Assembly (NCBI GenBank): GCA_004194705.1
Contig: SADC01001043.1
Location: 10,768-74,767, forward strand
Length of the DNA: 64,000 nt
Direction: 5' to 3'
From: Ditylenchus dipsaci
Lineage: Eukaryota > Nematoda > Chromadorea > Rhabditida > Anguinidae
In this document: positions 32,626-42,917 of the stretch, piece by piece
Numbering within the stretch: the first letter of the stretch is position 1
Layout of the letters: the number at the start of each line of letters is the position of its first letter
Position numbers and translations under genes: made by a program
The notes under the pieces: generated by a model
Told to the model about the DNA's origin: nothing
The model's input: the letters and a program-made list of their open reading frames with translations, nothing else
Database searches by the model: none

Positions 32626-34030
32626 AATCTGCTGCCAAAATTTGAATTATGCTGCCAAAATCTTTAATTCTGCTGCCAAATCAAATCTGCTGCCAAAAAT
32701 TTGAATTTCGCTGCCAAAAATTTGAATTTTGCTGCCAAAAATTTGAATTTTGCTGCCAAAAATTTGAATTTTGCTGCCAAAAATTTGAATTTTGCTGCCA
32801 AAAATTTTTTGCTGCCAATTTTTGCTGTCAAAAATTTGAATCTCGCTGCCAAAAATTTAAGTTTTACTGCCTAAATTTCTCGACCTATTTCTACAGCCTG
32901 ATCTTTGATTCATGCATGATTTTGGTTGAGATTGTTGCACCAAATCCTTTTTCCTATACTATTATGTAAATTTGAATTCTACTTACGAATAAATTGAAAA
33001 CACGAGGTTTAGTTTTGATTTTATTGGAAATAATGACAATGCAAGAGACATTCGTGACGAAAACAACAGATCACTACAAATCTTGACAAACGGATGGAAT
33101 TACACACAAAAATTCACTAAGCTTGTGAGAGTCTTCCTCTTTTCCTTTCTTACCCAATGGATCAGAAATAGCTTCAGCTGAATAACGTATGAGGCCCATC
33201 TTCTTCGTTATACTAATGGCATGTTTGCAAGGATTCTTTTTGACCCCAACAGAGCATGTGCACTTGTAGAAATTCAGTTGGCTGGGCACGTCTGGCGTTG
33301 TCCCGTGAGGCTAAACAACCAACTAAAGTGTGTTTGAGCTGAAGATGAGAAGAAATAATTACAAAACGGAGTTGCGCAGGCATTGTTTTGGACAAATTCT
33401 AGATTCCAAATCTTTGTTCATTGTTTGCCATGGTCGAGCGACGAATCCTAAGCACAGCAGGACAACCAAAAGATTTTCTTCCTTTGTAGCTGCATTCTAC
33501 ACTGTGTCTAGAATCTAGCCCTAACATATTTCAATAAATATTTAGTAAGACAAATAACAAAAAACTTACAGTCTCCATTCATTGCTTGACCAAGGATTGC
33601 CAGGGTGCTTTTTCCAATTTTCCAACTCCTCTTTTGCATCGGGACCTTCAAATGTCTGGATCACGTTGTACATAATTCCCGTAGCACGCTTTTTTGGTTG
33701 AACGACTTGTTCGATACGCATCTGAAACAGATAACAAAATGATTTGAAGGTAGACAAAGATGGAAGTAATACAGTTCAATTGGGATAAATTGGCAGCAAA
33801 ATTCAGATTTTTGGCAGCAAAATTCAAGTTTTTGGCAGCGAAATTCAAATTTCTGGCAGCAGATTTGATTTGGCAGCAAAATTCAAATTTTTGGCAGCAA
33901 AATTCAAATTTTTGGCAGCGAAATTCAAATTTTTGGCAGCAAAATTCAAATTTTTGGCAGCAGATTTGATTTGGCAGCAGAATTAAAGATTTTGGCAGCA
34001 AAATTCAAATTTTTGGCAGCAAAATTAAAT
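32626..34030 (-). mobile_element. Fold-back element with CTGCCAAAAATTTGAATTTTG array arms around a SWIM gene
   Basis: The left arm (about 32631-32871) is a tandem array of roughly ten GCTGCCAAAAATTTGAATTTT units. The right arm (about 33790-34020) is the inverted array (GGCAGCAAAATTCAAATTTT). The order of variant units is mirrored: in both arms an outer ATCTTTAATTCTGCTGCC unit is followed inward by AAATCAAATCTGCTGCC, so the arms arose as true inverted copies. The 0.9-kb centre carries a SWIM-type zinc-finger coding region on the minus strand. Target duplications were not resolved. Confidence 0.75.
33074..33757 (-). CDS. SWIM zinc-finger protein in a fold-back element (exons incomplete)
   Basis: Exon blocks on the minus strand: about 33757-33570, 33507 to about 33400, and 33310-33074. 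The last reads YKCTCSVGVKKNPCKHA followed by ISITKKMGLIRY, a SWIM zinc finger (C-x-C-x(n)-C-x-H), as found in MULE transposases and some DNA-binding proteins. The middle block reads HSVECSYKGRKSFGCPAVLR and then IRRST, like the Cys half of a FLYWCH/WRKY-type zinc finger often joined to MULE proteins. The first block includes KKHPGNPWSSNEWRL. The first junction is in phase; the second could not be resolved, so bases or an exon are missing. No DDE catalytic core is visible. The location between mirrored arms suggests an element-encoded accessory or remnant MULE protein. Confidence 0.5.
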
Positions 34031-34117
34031 ACCACCCAATTATTTTTAAGTAGTTCTGTTTTTGCACAAAAGTATATGGAATACCAAACTATTTTTCAGC
34101 TATTTTTGTGTCTATAT

Positions 34118-34318
34118 CAGGGCTGTAAATTTTTATTTTGACATCCTACATCCACATCCACATCCGGCCTGAAAAAATTTTGACATCCACATCCACATCC
34201 GACATCCGACCCAAAAATTTTTGACATCCAACATCCACATCCACGTCCGCCGGATGTGGATGTTTCGGATGTATACATCCACATCCGGATGTATCTTCCG
34301 GATGTTTTTACAGCCCTG
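34118..34318. mobile_element. hAT-like MITE with CATCCACATCCG repeats
   Basis: Perfect 8-bp target duplication GTCTATAT (34110-34117, 34319-34326). Ends CAGGGCTGTAAA and TTTACAGCCCTG are inverted. The interior is a compound array of ACATCCACATCCG units, inverted near the right end to form a hairpin. Confidence 0.92.
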
Positions 34319-34599
34319 GTCTATATACGTTTATTTCGGGGTGAAATATGGAACTAAGACTTTTGTAAAAAAAGGTTTAGCAGAATATAAAATTGTCTTA
34401 CGGTGATGAGATTAAAGGCAGGTGTAATTTAAAAAAACCTTTTGAAAAATATTAAAGAAATGTGTTTTCGGCGTATATAAGAGCAAAGTCTTTCTTGTAA
34501 TTGTGACAACCAGATATTAGTATTTTTTAAATATACGTTATAATATCTATTTAAAAAGTATATAAAGATTAACTATGATTGTAGATGAAACTCCATAAA

Positions 34600-34870
34600 T
34601 AAGTTTTTGGCGCTACTCGGTTTCAATACCGAACACCACCCCCCCCTCCCACAAATAATTTTAGGCTTAGGAATTAGGTTTGACACGTAGGCTTAGGCTT
34701 CGGCCCTGGGCATTAGGCTCAGGACAGCCCGTACTAATTTCAGCATTTTCCAAAAAAAAGTATGGTTTTTGTGGTACCTACAAATTTATTGGAGGGGGGG
34801 GGATATTTTAACCGAGTAGTTTGGCGAGGTAAAAACGAGTAGCGTCAAATTTTTATCTTTATTTAAATTT
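34600..34870. repeat. Poly-C tract element (GGCGCTACTCGG type)
   Basis: TTGGCGCTACTCGGTTTCAA leads into an ACCGAACACCACC poly-C tract near 34637, then TTAGGC-rich sequence. The right side (34795-34850) has a poly-G run and ACCGAGTAG/GAGTAGCGTCAA inverse motifs. Probably one inverted-repeat element related to 15598-16320. Confidence 0.55.
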
Positions 34871-35246
34871 ATAATATTAGGTCGGCCGGAAAGCCCATGC
34901 GTTTATTCTTAAAAGAACTTTGTGTGGCATTGTGTTTTAAGAATATTCCAATTTTAAGAATATTTTGAAAAGATGTTTCCTCATTTGTAGCTAAGAATAT
35001 TGGCTACAAAATGAGTGGTCAACTTTGAAAAAATAGTCTCAAAATCTATAGAAAATCTATAAGGACACGCAATAGACGGGCCAACAAAATATCCAGGTGT
35101 CATTATATATAGGTTTGATTTTACAAAAAAACCAAGAAACCAAGACTAAAAGACCCCCAAAAAGCTGTAATTATATAAAGGCTGTTCTTGTTTGGGTGTC
35201 TTTCGAGTGTATATATATACAAGGTTTCAAGATCAAGTTTGAAACG
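34871..35246. other. Upstream of Srg B; no gene recognised
   Basis: The probable former promoter region of Srg B. Only AT-rich sequence; no clear duplicate of the Srg A upstream region could be traced. Confidence 0.45.
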
Positions 35247-36362
35247 ATGACTACAGCCCTGCCTACAAACTCAACAATTTCTACTTTGATTGCTGTGAAG
35301 TATTTTCCATTGTTCAGTTGGAAAATTTGTGGGTGTAATTCCTTTGGTATTTATTGTACCAACACTAGTGTTGGATGTGCTAGTGCTCATGGTCTTGCTC
35401 CGCAGTTATAAAACGCCCTTCTACACTCTTTTGGCTTATTCGCTAGTATGGGTAATTATTTGCTTGATTTTATTTTGCTCATGTGACACAATTTAACGTT
35501 TTGAGGATGCCCTGTCTTGGATTGCAATGTACATTGTGTTCAGAGGCAGCAAAACTCCAATATTCTTCTTTATCTATGATTGGATTCCACAAACTGGGTG
35601 GATTCCTACTACACTAGTGTTTATAAATGGCTACAATTTATATGTGCAGTGGTTTCTTAGCCATATGCTGACATTCAATCGATTTGTTTTCTGTTTAAGT
35701 CCAGTTAATTACGAGAAGGTAAACTAGTGAAAAGCCAATGAAACCCTTGAAAACGAATTCGGTGGTTACCAGCCATTAAAATACAGAAAATCCAAAAAAT
35801 AACTTACATTTCAAAAATAAATCCAAAAACTGATGAGATTGAAAGAAAAAGAGCAGCACATGTTCCGATATTAAGACTCTCTCATAACGGTTGTAGAAGG
35901 TCTGATGTCGAAGTCAGAAGTAGGAAGTCGGATATCAGCAGTCCGACTTCGATTTCTAATTTTATTTTTCCAATCGTAACTTCGGTTGGTTAGATGCAGT
36001 TTTCTGATGATTTTTTTGTTAAAAGAAGTGGGGATTTTTCATAGATGTAATGAGAGAAAATTTTGGTTCCTGTTTTGGTTCTGGCTGTACCCCGAAATTT
36101 AAGCGGCGATTTGCTAAGCGGTCGTTTTGCTAAGAAAAAAAAATTTAAGCGCGATTTTACTAAGAATTCACAATTTAAGCGCCAATTTGCTAAATGATCG
36201 TTTTGCTAAGATTTTTTTTGCTAAGTAGTTGTTTTGATAAAGATCTTGTTTGTTAAGCTACATCTTCTTCAGTTCGGTTTAATTTCGGGGTACAGACCTT
36301 AAAACCCAAACGATTCAATCAAAAATTGTGTTCTGAAAGCGGTTTAATTTGAATCGGGGTCC

Positions 36363-36436
36363 TCTACTCTGATCTGATTGCACCCACAGGATTCGAACCA
36401 GTAACCTTAGTGATGAGTATATGGACCTCTACGCCA
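36363..36436 (-). repeat. tRNA-like sequence with A and B boxes
   Basis: On the minus strand TGGCGTAGAGG fits a polymerase III box A and GGTTCGAATCC is a perfect box B, followed by TGTGGGTGCA. The spacing suits a tRNA, but the acceptor stem pairs poorly, so it looks like a tRNA-derived SINE and not a working tRNA gene. A diverged copy lies at 53672-53750. Confidence 0.6.
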
Positions 36437-36465
36437 CGTGAACACTCAAAAGTATGATGAAAAAG

Positions 36466-36897
36466 GTATGCACCCAGGTGGATTCGAACCAGCATCCTCG
36501 GCGGTGGCTATTCAAGTGGTCGTCCACTTGGATCAAAAAATTTTTTTTACGTTTTCGGGTTCCAAAACAATTTTTCTGCACTAATTCGAGCATGCTGAAG
36601 ATGGTTTGACAGTGGTAAAATCACGTTAAATTAAATAAATAATAAATTTAATTTAAATAATAAATTTAGAGTTATTGTGAACTCTTGATTTATCAAAATA
36701 AAGAATTTACGATAACTGAAAATTTCTTGATAAAACGTGATTTTAACACTGTCAAACCATCTTCAGCATGCTCCAATTAGTTCAGAAAAATTATATTGGA
36801 ACCCAAAATGTGAAAAATTTTTTTGATCCAAGTGGACGACCACTTGGATATCCACCTCCGAGGTTGCTGGTTCGAATCCACCTGGATGCACATTTTA
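36466..36897. repeat. Palindrome with tRNA-like arms (P3)
   Basis: Left arm begins GCACCCAGGTGGATTCGAAC and the right arm ends with its near complement, so a box B (GGTTCGAATCC) points outward on both sides. The inner arms share CCAAGTGGACGACCACTTGG (itself palindromic) and GATGGTTTGACAGTG. The centre is an AATAAATTTA-rich loop. A second copy with a truncated right arm lies at 53775-54130. Confidence 0.8.
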
Positions 36898-38459
36898 TTT
36901 TTTACCGTAGTTTCAGATATAAAAAGACTAACGTTTGACCTTTCAGGTCATTTAGGTGAATATACCCCTACTCTTGAGTTACCTGGATATCAACCTGTCC
37001 AGGTCGTACCCAACCCTAGATTTGGGATTGGGTAGGTGAAATCGCACTTTTGGTCTCAACAAGTCCAATTATTCACAAATGTTTTTGGTTGGAAAAATAG
37101 ATTTTTTTATCTAAAAAAACTTTTTCATTTTTAGGCCATCCAGGTGGTCATCCACCTGGTCAGGTGATACCTACACCAGGTATTGAAGTTGGGTGTGTAA
37201 AATTGCAACTTTGGGCTTAACAAAACCAATTCCCCACACAATTTTAAGTTTGAAAAAATGGCTTATTTTTTATTTTTAAGAAATTTTAATTTTCAGGTTT
37301 GGGTTTGGTTTGGGTAGTTAGGGTGGTTTTAGGGTACTTTGAGTGGTATAGGATTGTTTTGTGGTAGTCTGGACACCATCTGGAGATATCAATTTACCTA
37401 GATCCCACGTTAAAATCAGTAAGAAACAAAAAAAATCGGCGGAAAAATGTCCGTCCGAAAAATCTCTAATTTACCAGAACATTGAGAAAAGGGAAGGTAC
37501 AAAAAAACACAGAAGTTCTTAGCAAATCGGGATTTAAGAAAAAAATGCCTTAGCAAATATATGCTTAGCAAATGGGCGCCTTAACAAAAATTCTTAGCAA
37601 TTTGTCGTTTAGCAAAAAAATTCTTAGCAAAACGACCGCTTAGCAATCGACCACTTAGCAAAATGCCGCTTAAATTTTGGGGTACAGCCCTGGTTCTTGA
37701 CCCGACCTCCAAAATGTTGGCTCCCGCTCTGGCTTCTGTTTTTTTCAATGAAGGACCTCGGAAATACACAAAATCCGTTTACAGAACAAAAAAAATAGTC
37801 CAAATTCGTAGAGCTTGCATACCTCAAAGACTTTGACATCCGACTTCCTATCTCATTGTAAGCACCCTATTAAAGAGAAAATTGAACGTGTGCAAAGTGA
37901 AAAAATTTCAGCAGTGAGAAGAAATACAAAATTAATTTTTTTGAAATGCATAACAATGAAAAAAATAGTTTGAGAAAACAAATAAGATAAAATGGTAGTT
38001 ATTCATAACTTCCAAATAATGTGTAAGTTGTTCTAATAAAAGTATAAGTCCATCTTATTTTAGATATGGAATAGAATGTTCCCTTTTATCATCATATTTG
38101 CCCATGTTTATCCTTTATTTTGCACATGGATCTTGATTTATTTCGGTGGTTATTGTAAAAGAAATCCCGATTACTATTTAATTGATAAAGTTAGCACGCC
38201 ACTGTCCAAAAATCAGTAAGCCTAATAACCCAGTAAAAACAAAGTAAAAATAAAGTCTAAAATTTCTTTTAATTTTTAAGAAACATTAACGGGTACGCAA
38301 AAGTGTACACGGGCTGTGCCGCGATTCGATCAGGCTGACCCGTATCTATTCTTTGAACAGATTTGTTGGCCATAAGAATTTTTTTATAAATTATTAATAT
38401 AAACTATAAAAAATTAATGAAAATGAGATGCTAGGGTACTAAAATTGAAGTTTGTGTAA

Positions 38460-38520
38460 ATTGAAAAAAGTTCGCGCTAGTAGCGAATACCGAACCCCCC
38501 CCCCCATCACGGCCCCTCAA
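38460..38520. repeat. Poly-C motif GCGAATACCGAACCCCCC
   Basis: TAGTAGCGAATACCGAACC runs into at least nine C. Comparable motifs lie near 25022, 34625 and 62010. Intron of Srg B. Confidence 0.6.
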
Positions 38521-39298
38521 AAACTGCATTCTAGTGCATTAGCAAAATTTGGCGCCAAATCAAATTTTTTGAAAAACAGCTGTTTTTGATTTTATTTTAT
38601 CCAGCACTTCTGGTTTAACTTTTTTCGCTGTACCTCATGTAAGTTTATTGTCAAAAAACTCACCACATTCAGCGCTGTCGAATAAGCTATCACTTGCCCG
38701 ATAAACTTAACGAATTTCAAAACTAGAAGAGATTTTCATGAATATTTCCGAAATTTAGGTTCGATTTGTTTGACTTGATTGATATTAGCGATGTTTTTTT
38801 GACAATAAAGTGCTGAAGCAAGACTAGACGTGATAGATGAGTGAATTTGCTACATTTTGGTACCAAGGACATATACAAAAAATACAAATTTTGGGTGTTT
38901 TATACAAAAGTTAGATGGAAAACGCAAAAACCCCTAATTTTACTCGGAAAATTGGCAGTTGTTTGCTGTCGATGGTCCCTCGTTTGCAAAACTCTTGGTT
39001 TTGAAAATTCTATTTTGGTAAAAAGATAGAACAGATTCTTAGCTTTCTTTTTGTATATAAAGTTTCTCTGAGAATGCAAAATTTGAACTTGTCGATGCGA
39101 ATTAAACTTCGTATAATTTTAGAGCTGAAGATGGTCTCCACGAGAAAGATGTGTTTCAAGCAAAACAAACTGTCTCTTTCTGAAATTCGTGCAACTGCAG
39201 CCAAGAAAAAATGGGAAAATCAAGGGCTGAAGAAACAGAAACTGAAGGAAGGCAAAATGAAGGCAAAAACGGAATTAAATTTGGTATAATTTTCAGGT

Positions 39299-39901
39299 AT
39301 GATGAGGACTCGCAATTCAAGCTATCGAAGAAGCAGAGGGCAGGACAGAAATCAAGAATCAATGAATCAACCGGTCCTAAAGCAGCAGGTTTCAGCAGGT
39401 GTAACAGGTTGGCGTTTGGTACCTCTTCAGTGATCACACTTATTTTTTACTTTAGCAAACTGCGCATAAGACTGTGACGGGAAAAGCTCTTAAAAAGCCT
39501 CTAGGTGTCAAGACAGGTGCTCGTACCGGAGTTGATGGTAAAATCAAGAAGGCGCGTCGCTATCATCCTGGCACTGTTGCTCTTCGTGAGATCCGTCACT
39601 ATCAGAAGTCGACTGATTTGGTGCTCCGTAAGCTTCCGTTTCAGCGCCTTGTCCGTGAAATTGCGCAAGAGTTCAAGACAGTTCTTCGATATAAGTACGT
39701 TCTTCTTGAGACTCCGTATATGTCCTTTAAAATCTATTTGTATTTAGGACGTCTGCCGATCTTTCTCTTCTGGAAACCCCGGAAATGTATTTGACATGCC
39801 TCTTCGAAGACAGAAATTTGTGTGCCATCCATGCCAAGCGGGTCACCGTCATGTGCAAGGATCTTCAGCTGGCTCGTCGTTCTTCGTCAACTTCATGCTG
39901 A
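39299..39901 (+). CDS. Divergent histone H3 variant (intron-containing; frameshift at the end)
   Basis: Exons: 39299-39388, 39456-39694, 39748-39901. The core is clearly H3: [39 protein letters not shown], and [18 protein letters not shown]. The tail keeps positions equivalent to K9, K14, K18 and K23 ([19 protein letters not shown]), but ARTK is replaced by a 30-residue lead [15 protein letters not shown]...LKQQ. Loop 1 has no insertion, unlike many CENP-A proteins. The C-terminus LARRIRGERA of H3 becomes LARR, then a one-base insertion shifts the frame to a TGA at 39899; without it the frame would run on beyond the usual length. Being spliced and divergent, it is likely a replacement or specialised variant, possibly centromeric, or a decaying copy. 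It lies in the intron between exons 2 and 3 of Srg B. The first-exon assignment is inferred from phase. Confidence 0.7.
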
Positions 39902-40108
39902 GGCTTTGGAAGGAATTGCAACACAATCGTTACACAGTCATAAACTCCACTCCTCTCTACTCTCCTTCCAAGATTTTACTTTGTTTTTGTAAGCTTTCTC
40001 ATAAGTTGTTAAATAAGCGGGTCACCGTCATGTGCACTTCAGCTGGCTCGTCGTCTTCGTGGTCAACTTCATGCTGAGGCTTTTGCAACACAATCGTTAC
40101 ACAGTTAC
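39836..40108 (+). repeat. Partial duplication of the 3' end of the H3 variant
   Basis: The stretch starting AAGCGGGTCACCGTCATGTG (39836 onward) is repeated from about 40014. The second copy lacks a few bases after ATGTGC but reads CGTCGTCTTCGTGGTCAAC, that is RRLRGQ, closer to canonical H3 than the first copy. CAACACAATCGTTACACAGT follows both. Confidence 0.8.
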
Positions 40109-40462
40109 TCGTTACTACTACTCCAAAGGTTCCTCTACCACTTTGTTTTTGTCTTTCTCATAAGTTGTTCTGAATAAACGCAACTATTATGTAGTTTTGT
40201 ATTCGTTTTCTTACTTTCTCTGTGTTATCAGGTGAGGTAGTCAAGTGGAGTGTCAGGATTATGTCATAGTGAAGGAGATTTAGATCTCTTCTCTTTTTTC
40301 GGTTAAAAACCCTATATTTTAGTGTTTTAGCAATTTTTAAACAAATTGTGAAAGGGAAAAATATTTGATTCGTAAGGTTTGAAATGTTGAAGTTTTAAAT
40401 AAAGCTGATTACGTTCTTAACTAGAAATAGCTGTTGCCAATTGAACTTTCTAACTGCATTCC

Positions 40463-40549
40463 CCCGTCTCTTCATCTCATACAGGGACTTTGCCAAGACC
40501 TCATTGAAGCCATTGAGAAAGAAGTTCCTTCGCGTATCGAACAATTTGA
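40463..40549 (+). CDS. Possible terminal exon of an unidentified protein
   Basis: After TCTCATACAG a frame reads LCQDLIEAIEKEVPSRIEQF and ends at TGA at about 40547. It looks coding-like but short. It could be an alternative last exon of the H3-variant transcript or a relic. No family was recognised. Confidence 0.2.
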
Positions 40550-41611
40550 AGAGTGAAGACACTCAAGAAAATATTGGAAGACTCTTTTGTGAGAAACATT
40601 TTCTTTGATGTGAAAGTTTTTGAGTTGTAATTGTCCAGGTTTGCAATAAATTTGTCTAAATTCAAGCAAAGTATCTGAAAGCTAAAAATTGTTTAGAAAG
40701 CGCAGAAAAAGTTTTTTTTTGAAATTCTTGGCGTTTTGTTTATTTTTAAATGCACTAGAATCCAGTTTTTGAGGGGCCGTGCATGCCCCCCCCTCCGAAA
40801 TTTGACTTCACAAAATCGCTGTAAGTAGCATTTCACTTTCCACAAATTTTGATATTTGTTATGTAGACCAGAATCTCAGTTTCAATAATATACCATCAAC
40901 GCCGAAATATCTGTTCATAAAGTGGGCAGGCCCGATCTGACCAACACGTGCACACTCCTGTCCGCCAAATCGCCAAATCACAGCAAAAGTCCTTATGATT
41001 AGCTTACAAACATCATACTTGTATATCTTTGTGTGAAAACAAAACTTTTATATGAAAGTCACAATCCTCACTTGTAAGTTAAAAAAACTGAATTTTAGTC
41101 TTTCACCAGAAGCAGTTTTTACCAACTTATAGTTTCTGCGTTTAACGGTCTAACTGCCCTGCCAATGAACGTTTTCATTTTGTGGACATTGTTGAATAGA
41201 CGAAAAAATCACCAGAAGTTGACAATAAACCAAGGCAAACAACCAAGAGACGCAGAAATCAATTTGTCTATTTTCACAATTATTTTATTTTAATAGCAGC
41301 TATAACTATTAGTTGTCAGGTTGGTTTTAAAACTGATTTTCTGTAATTTTGGACCAGTTTCTTATTCACATTGTTACCTCAAAATTTTGATGACAATTTT
41401 TTAATATTTTTAGTCATGTTTTTAGGTGGAGTTACATATATTTTGCTTTGTAACTTTCATGAAAATTCATGAAGCAGTCGGCTCATGAATATGGGCAGCC
41501 CTTAAAATGGACCTCTCATATATTTCCGGCTAGATCTCGGTCACACTCAACCATTGTGTATATTGGGAAAAGGATGTCGTTCGACGCAAGAGAGAAATTC
41601 TACCTTTCTGA

Positions 41612-41830
41612 TGAATATTTACTCTATTAGTAGCCCCCTGAAAATTGTAGGTCCCACTTAGGAGGGAGGTTGAAAAATAGTAGCCCTCCGGAAAAATGGC
41701 CTATTTAGGCTGATTTTGCCCCCCCCCCCCTCTAATTGTACCCCCCCCCCCCTCTTTCTAATAGTAGCATCCGCAAAAGTGGGTGATTGAAAATTAGTAG
41801 CCTCGGGGCTAGTATTAGAGTAAATACGGT
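41612..41830. repeat. Inverted-repeat element with TTTACTCTATTAGTAGCC ends
   Basis: Left TTTACTCTATTAGTAGCC and right GGCTAGTATTAGAGTAAAT are inverted, the right ending in ACGGTG like the CCGTAT family. Two long poly-C runs (about 41720-41752) and repeated AGTAGCC motifs lie inside. Intron of Srg B. Confidence 0.65.
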
Positions 41831-42009
41831 GGGATGTTTTTTAACTATTTCAGAATTTTTACAGAAAAAAAGTTTTCAGACAAAAAAAATCATTTTCGGA
41901 GCTATGAATTTTGAGATATTTTGCAACTTTTCTCAGGAAGAAAGGCTCCTGCGAACTTTTTCATTTCTCAAATTCAGAGAGCTCATTTAATTTTACAAAA
42001 AAAAACATA

Positions 42010-42109
42010 CCGTATTTTCTTTATTAATGAACCCGGGTTCATTATTTTTTAACCCCTCTCGGAACGGGGTTCATTATTAGATAGGGGTTCATTAATAGAG
42101 AAAATACGG
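42010..42109. mobile_element. TA-flanked mini-MITE, CCGTATTTTCT family
   Basis: A 100-bp palindrome-like element with ends CCGTATTTTCTTTATTAATG and the complement of the right end, flanked by TA on both sides. Only the ends and a GGGGTTCATTA repeat remain; the family core is absent. Confidence 0.9.
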
Positions 42110-42604
42110 TATAAAAAGTGAGGTACAAAATCTGAGGTAACAACCGGCGGCTCAGAATTACACAAAATCAGTTTTAAATGTTTTCAAAATTTTCATTAAT
42201 ATATTAGTTTAGGCTTACTATTTTATGTACGGCAGCATAATGAGTGAGTCGGAGATATTATTAATCATCAACCTTCAAGTGTATGCACTTGACTTGTATG
42301 TGTGCACAGCTCCCTGGCTATTGTTTTTGTTGAGTGGTGGTATAAGACAACAATTGAAAAGCATGTTGAAAGGTGAAAGTAATGAATTTATGAGCCAAGT
42401 TCGTCAGAGTGCTGTTAAAAAATTTAAATTGTCCAAGTAAAATCTATCGCGTATTTAGCGTTAATCATAATTTATTTCTAAAAGTAGATTTTTTTATTTA
42501 TGTATGTTTTATTATTTGTTATTCCGATTTATAAAATGTTATTTGTCTAGGAATGAATTCGTAAATTACCTTATAGATACTACTTTTCTATAGCATTTTA
42601 ACTA

Positions 42605-42889
42605 CAGTCGAGTCTCGATATAGTGGCACCCCTCGCGACTGACCATCAGGTGCCACTATACCGAGGGTGCCACTATACCGAGGGTGCCACTATATCGAGG
42701 GTATCACTCTAGTCATTTCCTCCTAGCCGAAACACATTTTCCACACATTTAGACACATTTAGAAACACATTTAGACACATTTTTTGGTAACCAAACATAA
42801 TATGAAAAAAAATTCCCCGTTATCGAAACCAAACTAGCCGTGACCAAGGTGCCACTATATCGGAGTACCACTATATCGAGACTCGACTG
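42605..42889. mobile_element. TA-flanked MITE with CAGTCGAGTCTCGATATAGT ends
   Basis: Inverted ends CAGTCGAGTCTCGATATAGT, TA on both sides (42603-42604, 42890-42891). GGTGCCACTATACCGAGG units repeat in tandem behind the left end; ACACATTTAGA repeats lie in the centre. Confidence 0.95.
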
Positions 42890-42917
42890 TATCACTAAAC
42901 CTGTTTAGTCATTTTTT

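Larger units (their letters stand above)
36083..37689. mobile_element. hAT-like element with TTTGCTAAGCGG array arms
   Basis: The ends GGCTGTACCCCGAAATTTAA and the complement of the right end, GGCTGTACCCCAAAATTTAA, are inverted repeats. TTGGTTCT (36075-36082) and CTGGTTCT (37690-37697) are a likely 8-bp duplication with one mismatch. Both arms are arrays of GCTAAGCGGTCGTTTTGCTA units, about 190 bp each. The interior contains a tRNA-like sequence, palindrome P3 and CCACCTGG-rich repeats (36990-37180). No transposase seen. Confidence 0.8.
35247..42440 (+). pseudogene. Srg-type serpentine chemoreceptor, gene B (pseudogene)
   Basis: Exons matching gene A: 35247-35718, 38064-38215, 41099-41319, 42213-42440. 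Sequence is very close to A; long exon-1 stretches are identical. Four lesions are visible: a two-base loss near 35320; an in-frame TAA replacing CAA near 35492 (before FEDALSWIAMY); a one-base loss near 38205; and a one-base loss near 41289 that turns LFLIA into a stop. The last exon is intact, with ALDLYVCTAPWLLFLLSG at the final helix. Since the lesions are several and of different kinds, this copy is dead regardless of assembly errors. Its introns hold an array-armed hAT-like element and a histone H3 variant gene. Confidence 0.8.

Noticed and set aside
32649..33969. Frames with repeated CCQKFEF or AAKFKFL motifs
   Set aside because: They come from the CTGCCAAAAATTTGAATTTTG arrays; the same pattern appears on both strands of both arms.
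32631..34020. CRISPR-like array
   Set aside because: Units are contiguous tandem repeats without unique spacers, they form mirrored arms, and the DNA is eukaryotic.
36363..36436. Functional tRNA gene
   Set aside because: Boxes A and B are good but the acceptor stem pairs poorly and copies recur inside repeats, so a tRNA-derived repeat is more likely.
39010..39477. Frames on both strands just before the H3 exons (93 and 88 codons)
   Set aside because: The plus frame overlaps the proposed H3 first exon in another frame, and the minus frame is its mirror; neither has recognisable motifs.
42603..42891. Promoter or insulator with tandem GGTGCCACTAT boxes
   Set aside because: The boxes are part of a TA-flanked MITE with clear inverted ends.
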